This document shows, one piece after another, positions 19,655 through 22,826 of a stretch of 22,826 bases of DNA. The notes beneath the pieces were generated by a model. That model was not told where the DNA came from. It did not search any database and saw only the letters and a program-made list of their open reading frames with translations. The stretch's first letter is position 1; each line of letters opens with the position of its first letter. Made by a program: the position numbers and the translations under genes. The DNA comes from a virus. Location: IMG/VR virus record IMGVR_UViG_3300025319_000110, positions 1 to 22,826 of that record, one strand, 5' to 3'.

Positions 19655-19699
19655 GTTTCTTGGTTGCCCCCGCGGCATAATTCCCCCCACCCAAGAAAC
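19655..19699. repeat. 9-bp inverted repeat near the right end
   Basis: GTTTCTTGG (19655-19663) and CCAAGAAAC (19691-19699) are perfect inverses with a 27-nt spacer of C-rich sequence. It stands beside the terminator at the right end of the element and may be part of the end region recognised by a transposase. Confidence 0.65.
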
Positions 19700-19700
19700 C

Positions 19701-19728
19701 AACCCCTCCCCGTGACCGAGGGGTTTTT
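19701..19728 (+). terminator. Rho-independent terminator inside right end
   Basis: AACCCCTC (19701-19708) pairs with GAGGGGTT (19718-19725), with a T-run to 19728. It would stop transcripts before they leave the element toward the capsid gene. Confidence 0.75.
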
Positions 19729-19744
19729 ATTAAACTATGTTTCG

Positions 19745-19761
19745 TAAAGTACATACTTCCG
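19745..19761 (-). repeat. Right terminal inverted repeat
   Basis: This is the exact inverse of the left terminal repeat. It is followed directly by the second copy of CAAAGACT and then by HNH coding sequence. Confidence 0.88.
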
Positions 19762-19769
19762 CAAAGACT

Positions 19770-19999
19770 GCAAAACGAGGGCCGCACAAAAAAATGCAAT
19801 ACCAAAATGGGCAAATTTTGAAAAAATAGAACAAATTTATCATAAAGCACGAATATCTGGCCTCGAAGTAGATCATATTATCCCATTGATAAGTAATAAA
19901 GTTTGTGGCTTTCATTGTGAAGATAATCTGCAACTTTTGTCTAGGACAGACAACATCAGCAAAGGTAATCATTATTGGCCTGATGGATTTTTTAATTAA
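19770..19999 (+). pseudogene. C-terminal HNH core of the split endonuclease gene
   Basis: After the second target copy, coding sequence resumes with AIPKWANFEKIEQIYHKARI, then EVDHIIPL, CEDNLQLLSRTDNISKGN and HYWPDGFFN before TAA at 19997-19999. This is a complete HNH catalytic core. Joining it to 17249-17542 gives ALAKTAKR and then needs a one-base shift, near CGAGG or in the run of seven A at 19788-19794. The gene is therefore both interrupted and frameshifted. Confidence 0.85.
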
Positions 20000-20003
20000 A
20001 TAC

Positions 20004-20032
20004 TTGACATTTTCATTTTTAATGAATATCTT
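20004..20032 (+). promoter_or_regulatory. Promoter for capsid gene with palindrome in spacer
   Basis: TTGACA (20004-20009) is followed after 17 nt by TATCTT (20027-20032). The spacer holds a palindrome TTCATT-TTT-AATGAA (20012-20026), a good place for a repressor. It would supply capsid transcripts even though the terminators within the mobile element block read-through from the late promoter. Confidence 0.5.
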
Positions 20033-20180
20033 TATATATAAGTTAATGACCGTGAAAACATAAGTTATTAACGATGTAGTTCCGATAATTCTTTTTTAGA
20101 ACCGGATGAACGCCTCAAAGTAGGCACTACGCCATTAGTAGTAATTGGTAGAAGCCGGCCCCCTCTAGGACAAGCCCTTC

Positions 20181-20196
20181 GAGAATGATTATTCTC
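20181..20196 (+). promoter_or_regulatory. Hairpin just before the capsid ribosome site
   Basis: GAGAAT (20181-20186) and ATTCTC (20191-20196) form a 6-bp stem with a GATT loop, 7 nt before the AGGAGA site. A stem here commonly protects or times a highly expressed message. The rest of 20033-20180 shows nothing I can identify. Confidence 0.45.
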
Positions 20197-20217
20197 ATTT
20201 TCCAGGAGAGCATTGTA

Positions 20218-21114
20218 ATGTCCGTAAATATACCTTCGTGGTACGTCCAGCAATATTCCACCAACATCGATCTGTTGTTACAGCAGAAGGGCTCCAAGCT
20301 CTCCAGCGCTGTTTCAATGGGTTCTTATGTCGGCACCCAGGCCTCTCCCGTCGATCAAGTAGGTTCGATTGAAGCCAATACGGTCACCTCGCGTTTCGCC
20401 GATATGCCGCGTATTGATGCCGCACTTTCCCGGCGCTGGGTCACACCGACCGATTACGATGTGCCGCAGTTGATTGACAGCTTTGATAAATTGCGCCTCC
20501 TGACCGATCCGGGCAGCCGTTATGTTGAAAATGCGGTTTATGCCCTGGGCCGCAAGAAAGATACCGCCATCATCAATGCCTTTACCGATGCCGCGAAAAC
20601 CGGCGTCGCTGGTGCTGGCAGCACCATCTTTACCGCCGCCAATGAAGTGGATGTCTCCACCGGCGGCGCCAACTCACGCCTCAATGTCGCCAAAATCAAG
20701 GCCGTTAAGGAACTCATGCGGGCCAACTTCGTGGACTTTGACAACGATCCGGTCTATATCGGCCTGACCGCCAAAGACGAATCCTCTTTGCTGGAGGATA
20801 TCCAGATGGTATCCTCTGACTTCAATCAGAGGGACACCCCGGTTTTGCAGGACGGAAAGTTGACCCGTTTCCTCGGCATGAATTTCATTTATTGCGAACT
20901 GATTGAAAGCGTGGCTGCCGGTACGAATGAAGTGGATGTGCCGGTGTGGGCAAAATCAGGGATGCACTTGGGCGTGTGGAATGAAATACAGGCTTCAATT
21001 ACGGTGCGCAATGACATCCAGAGCGAACCGTGGCAAGCCTATGTCAAGATGACCTGCGGCGCGACCCGGCTTGAGGAAAACAAGGTATATTCAATAGAGA
21101 GCTATAGAGCATAA
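20218..21114 (+). CDS. Major capsid protein, 298 aa
   Basis: The start MSVNIPSWYVQQYSTNIDLL follows AGGAGA by 8 nt; upstream in-frame ATGs have no ribosome site. Text such as MGSYVGTQASPVDQVGSIEA, DYDVPQLIDSFDKLRLLTDP and WNEIQASITVRND is typical of the podoviral (BPP-1-like) capsid family. Length is shorter than most (about 330), mainly at the C-terminus, which ends VYSIESYRA in AT-rich codons unlike the rest. It overlaps the LAGLIDADG gene as TAATG. Confidence 0.9.
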   Translation: MSVNIPSWYVQQYSTNIDLLLQQKGSKLSSAVSMGSYVGTQASPVDQVGSIEANTVTSRFADMPRIDAALSRRWVTPTDYDVPQLIDSFDKLRLLTDPGSRYVENAVYALGRKKDTAIINAFTDAAKTGVAGAGSTIFTAANEVDVSTGGANSRLNVAKIKAVKELMRANFVDFDNDPVYIGLTAKDESSLLEDIQMVSSDFNQRDTPVLQDGKLTRFLGMNFIYCELIESVAAGTNEVDVPVWAKSGMHLGVWNEIQASITVRNDIQSEPWQAYVKMTCGATRLEENKVYSIESYRA

Positions 21115-21596
21115 TGGCTTTAAATATTACAGATATTTACTGGCTGGCCGGATTTATGGACGGTGAAGCATGTTTTTCTATGTGGGGCAAAACGCCATCT
21201 ATCACGATAGCGCAAAAGGAAATGTGGCCACTTGAAAAAGTACATAAACTTGTTGGTGGTAAATTCTATAAATTCAAGAATTGGGGAACCAATAAAGAAA
21301 CTTTTTATAATTCCCTGCATATTCATGGCAAACGCGCTATCGGCCTGATGATGACGCTTTATTCTTTGTTGTCCCCAAGGCGACAAGAAAAGATTGAAGA
21401 AATCATTGCCAAATGGAAATTAATACCTTGCCGTGGAGAACATAACAGAATCAAAACTCATTGCAAACGCGGTCATGAATTTACGGAACAAAATACATAC
21501 ATGAAAGCAGACGGTTCTGGCCGTGAATGTAGGAAATGCCAGAAGATACATAACGAAAAGTATCTCTCAAAGAAACAAGTTTTACAGATAGCTTAA
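21114..21596 (+). CDS. LAGLIDADG homing endonuclease, 160 aa
   Basis: YWLAGFMDGEACF (9-21) is a LAGLIDADG motif with the catalytic acid near Asp16/Glu18. Only one motif is evident, so the protein may act as a dimer. A C-terminal zinc finger follows (Cys117, His121, Cys139, Cys142), of the type attached to phage homing enzymes. The gene is AT-rich, overlaps the capsid stop by one base, and is clearly an insertion between capsid and cement genes. Its last residues KKQVLQIA may derive from the original capsid tail. Confidence 0.85.
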   Translation: MALNITDIYWLAGFMDGEACFSMWGKTPSITIAQKEMWPLEKVHKLVGGKFYKFKNWGTNKETFYNSLHIHGKRAIGLMMTLYSLLSPRRQEKIEEIIAKWKLIPCRGEHNRIKTHCKRGHEFTEQNTYMKADGSGRECRKCQKIHNEKYLSKKQVLQIA

Positions 21597-21615
21597 CTTA
21601 ACGTGGAGAATTAAC

Positions 21616-22116
21616 ATGGCGGTAGCCAACACTAAAAGCACTTTCATTACCAATGCCGATGCCGATCCCAAGGTATTGACCAGCGATTATATCTCCAAAG
21701 GCACCCTGTATGAGGCCGTCGGCACGGTCGAAGTTGCCGCCGCCGATGACGATGGTTCTGTTTATCGCATGGTACGGGTACCGTCAAACGCGCGCATCAC
21801 CAGTATTCTGACTGGCTGCGACGCCATCACCCTTGGCACCTCCTATCATCTTGGCGTCTACCAGACCGCCGCGAATGGTGGGGCCGTGGTGGATGCTGAT
21901 GTCTTTGCCTCCGCCGTTGATTTATCCAGCGCGCTTGTATTTACCGAGCATATGCTGGAAGCCACCGCAACTGACATTGACAAGGTGGAAAAACGGTTAT
22001 GGGAATTACTGGCGCTGGCCGCTGATTCCATGCGTGATTACGACATCTGCTGGACGAGCGTAACCAATGGCACCGCCGCTGGCACGATTGCGACGAAAGT
22101 GAAGTACGTCATCTAA
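21616..22116 (+). CDS. Probable capsid cement/decoration protein, 166 aa
   Basis: The protein follows the capsid gene in the position of the BPP-1 cement protein (Bbp16). It is rich in Ala, Thr, Val and Asp with a beta-type pattern: YRMVRVPSNARITSILTGCD, TSYHLGVYQTA and DYDICWTSVTNGT. This phage family is known for DITTLTDGTSYDLGLY-like text. GGAG lies 8 nt before the start. It overlaps the next gene as TAATG. Confidence 0.75.
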   Translation: MAVANTKSTFITNADADPKVLTSDYISKGTLYEAVGTVEVAAADDDGSVYRMVRVPSNARITSILTGCDAITLGTSYHLGVYQTAANGGAVVDADVFASAVDLSSALVFTEHMLEATATDIDKVEKRLWELLALAADSMRDYDICWTSVTNGTAAGTIATKVKYVI

Positions 22117-22310
22117 TGGCCGACCGGTTCTACAGCGTCATCCTCGGCGAGAACATGCAGCACATGGTCACGGAAGGCGCAGCCACGTCCTCGGAAGCCA
22201 TTGAACTGCGTGTGGCCGATACGATTTATACGAACAAACTGCATGTGCTGATGGGGCTGAAAGCCATTGAAGCCTATTTGCAAATGAAAGAAACAAGTCC
22301 GATTGCTTAA
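22116..22310 (+). CDS. Hypothetical structural-region protein, 64 aa
   Basis: MADRFYSVILGENMQHMVTE begins a small alpha/beta protein with a helical end (LMGLKAIEAYLQMKETS). It occupies the slot between cement and the following virion gene in BPP-1-like phages. Its role is unknown. It is coupled to the preceding gene by a 1-nt overlap. Confidence 0.7.
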   Translation: MADRFYSVILGENMQHMVTEGAATSSEAIELRVADTIYTNKLHVLMGLKAIEAYLQMKETSPIA

Positions 22311-22324
22311 CTTGAGGGAATACT

Positions 22325-22826
22325 ATGAGTGTCCTTGACAATGTAACCATGCTGGGCGAAGCCGGTACAAGCCGGGTCGCTGATGGCGTATCCGCCAAAT
22401 TGCGGCTAGGCAAAGACCGTGAATTGATTACCGGCATGGCGCACAGTCTCTATGCGGAAGCATCGGCACGCGGCAACCTGTACATGGCGAATGCGATTGT
22501 CACCGCTCCAGTCATCTGGACGACCGAAGCGGGCACCGGCGGACCGCTGTTGTGGAACGGCTCGACGACCAAGAAAGCGAGTATTCTGGCGGTTGGCTGG
22601 GGTATTTCGGTGGTGTCTACAGTGGCCGCAGCCATTGGCTTGACGGGCGGCAGTGGACAACCGGCGGCACCGACTACTGCGACCGCGATTGACAGTTCCG
22701 CTAATCTGTTGATTGGCGGGGCCGCATCAGCCTGTACGCCGTACCGGGTAGGCACGACCGTAGCGAACCAGTTTTTCCTGCCCTTGGGTAGCGTATCTAC
22801 AGGCGCCCTGACAGTTACTATAGGAG
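22325..22826 (+). CDS. Partial virion-associated protein (N-terminal 167 residues)
   Basis: The frame opens at ATG 22325, after TTGAGGGA, and remains open to the window end. It reads MSVLDNVTMLGEAGTSRVAD, then RGNLYMANAIVTAPVIWTTE and later ANLLIGGAASACTPYRVGTT, a Gly/Ala/Thr-rich beta-type protein of the kind found among podoviral head or head-tail genes. The assignment is by position; the C-terminus is missing. Confidence 0.7.
   Translation, partial: MSVLDNVTMLGEAGTSRVADGVSAKLRLGKDRELITGMAHSLYAEASARGNLYMANAIVTAPVIWTTEAGTGGPLLWNGSTTKKASILAVGWGISVVSTVAAAIGLTGGSGQPAAPTTATAIDSSANLLIGGAASACTPYRVGTTVANQFFLPLGSVSTGALTVTIG

Larger units (their letters stand above)
17543..19761. mobile_element. 2219-bp transposon-like element with TIRs and 8-bp target duplication
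   Basis: CGGAAGTATGTACTTTA at 17543-17559 is repeated in perfect inversion at 19745-19761, and four further bases agree after a 2-bp mismatch. CAAAGACT flanks the element on both sides (17535-17542 and 19762-19769). Removing the element and one flank joins the two halves of the HNH gene. No transposase can be seen, so it is probably non-autonomous, moved by an enzyme encoded elsewhere. Cargo: a small lysine-rich gene, two DnaA boxes, an RNA unit with a tRNA, a small gene of possible ribbon-helix-helix type, and two minus-strand genes. Confidence 0.85.

Noticed and set aside
20181-20199. Fur box before the capsid gene
   Set aside because: The match to the 19-bp consensus is only moderate and iron control of a capsid gene is implausible; a simple mRNA hairpin explains it better.

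Overview
The window is part of a tailed-phage genome or prophage. The late genes (terminase, T7-type head-tail connector, Bbp19-like protein, scaffold, capsid, cement-like protein) follow the order seen in Bordetella BPP-1-type podoviruses. A Fis-like protein, a YdaS-like regulator, TTGACA-type promoters and strong AGGAGG ribosome sites point to a proteobacterial host. The host itself cannot be named from the sequence. No integrase is visible, so lifestyle is open.

Layout. (1) 1-2044, minus strand: an SMC/RecN-like ATPase cut by the window edge, a small zinc-ribbon protein and a Ro60 (TROVE + VWA) homologue. Between the Ro60 gene and its promoter lie two tandem stem-loop RNAs with the bacterial Y RNA signature, including compensatory base-pair changes between the copies. 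(2) 2291-8199, plus strand: an early operon of tightly overlapping small genes (YdaS-like, zinc-finger proteins, Fis-like, ASCH-like), then a RuvC-like resolvase and a large CHC2/TOPRIM/SF3 primase-helicase. (3) 10726-8196, minus strand: a second operon of small proteins with strong Shine-Dalgarno sites, including an XRE-like regulator and a damaged paralogue of it. (4) 10727-11538: a gene-free region of repeats, with an origin-like repeat cluster and a candidate sRNA that has an anti-Shine-Dalgarno loop and a perfect intrinsic terminator. (5) 11539-22826, plus strand: packaging and head genes.

The late operon has been invaded repeatedly. An HNH gene sits at the 3' end of the Bbp19-like gene, and a relic of the original gene tail remains on its far side. 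A LAGLIDADG gene follows the capsid gene. A second HNH gene between scaffold and capsid is split by a 2219-bp element with 17-bp terminal inverted repeats and an 8-bp target duplication. That element carries DnaA boxes, several small genes, a promoter-RNA-terminator unit and a class II (leucine-like) tRNA with a UGG (proline) anticodon, but no recognisable transposase.

The candidates for under-described biology are the phage Ro60/tandem Y RNA locus, the tRNA-bearing transposon-like element, and endonuclease insertions that appear to rebuild the tail of the gene they enter. All calls come from reading the sequence; no database search was run.
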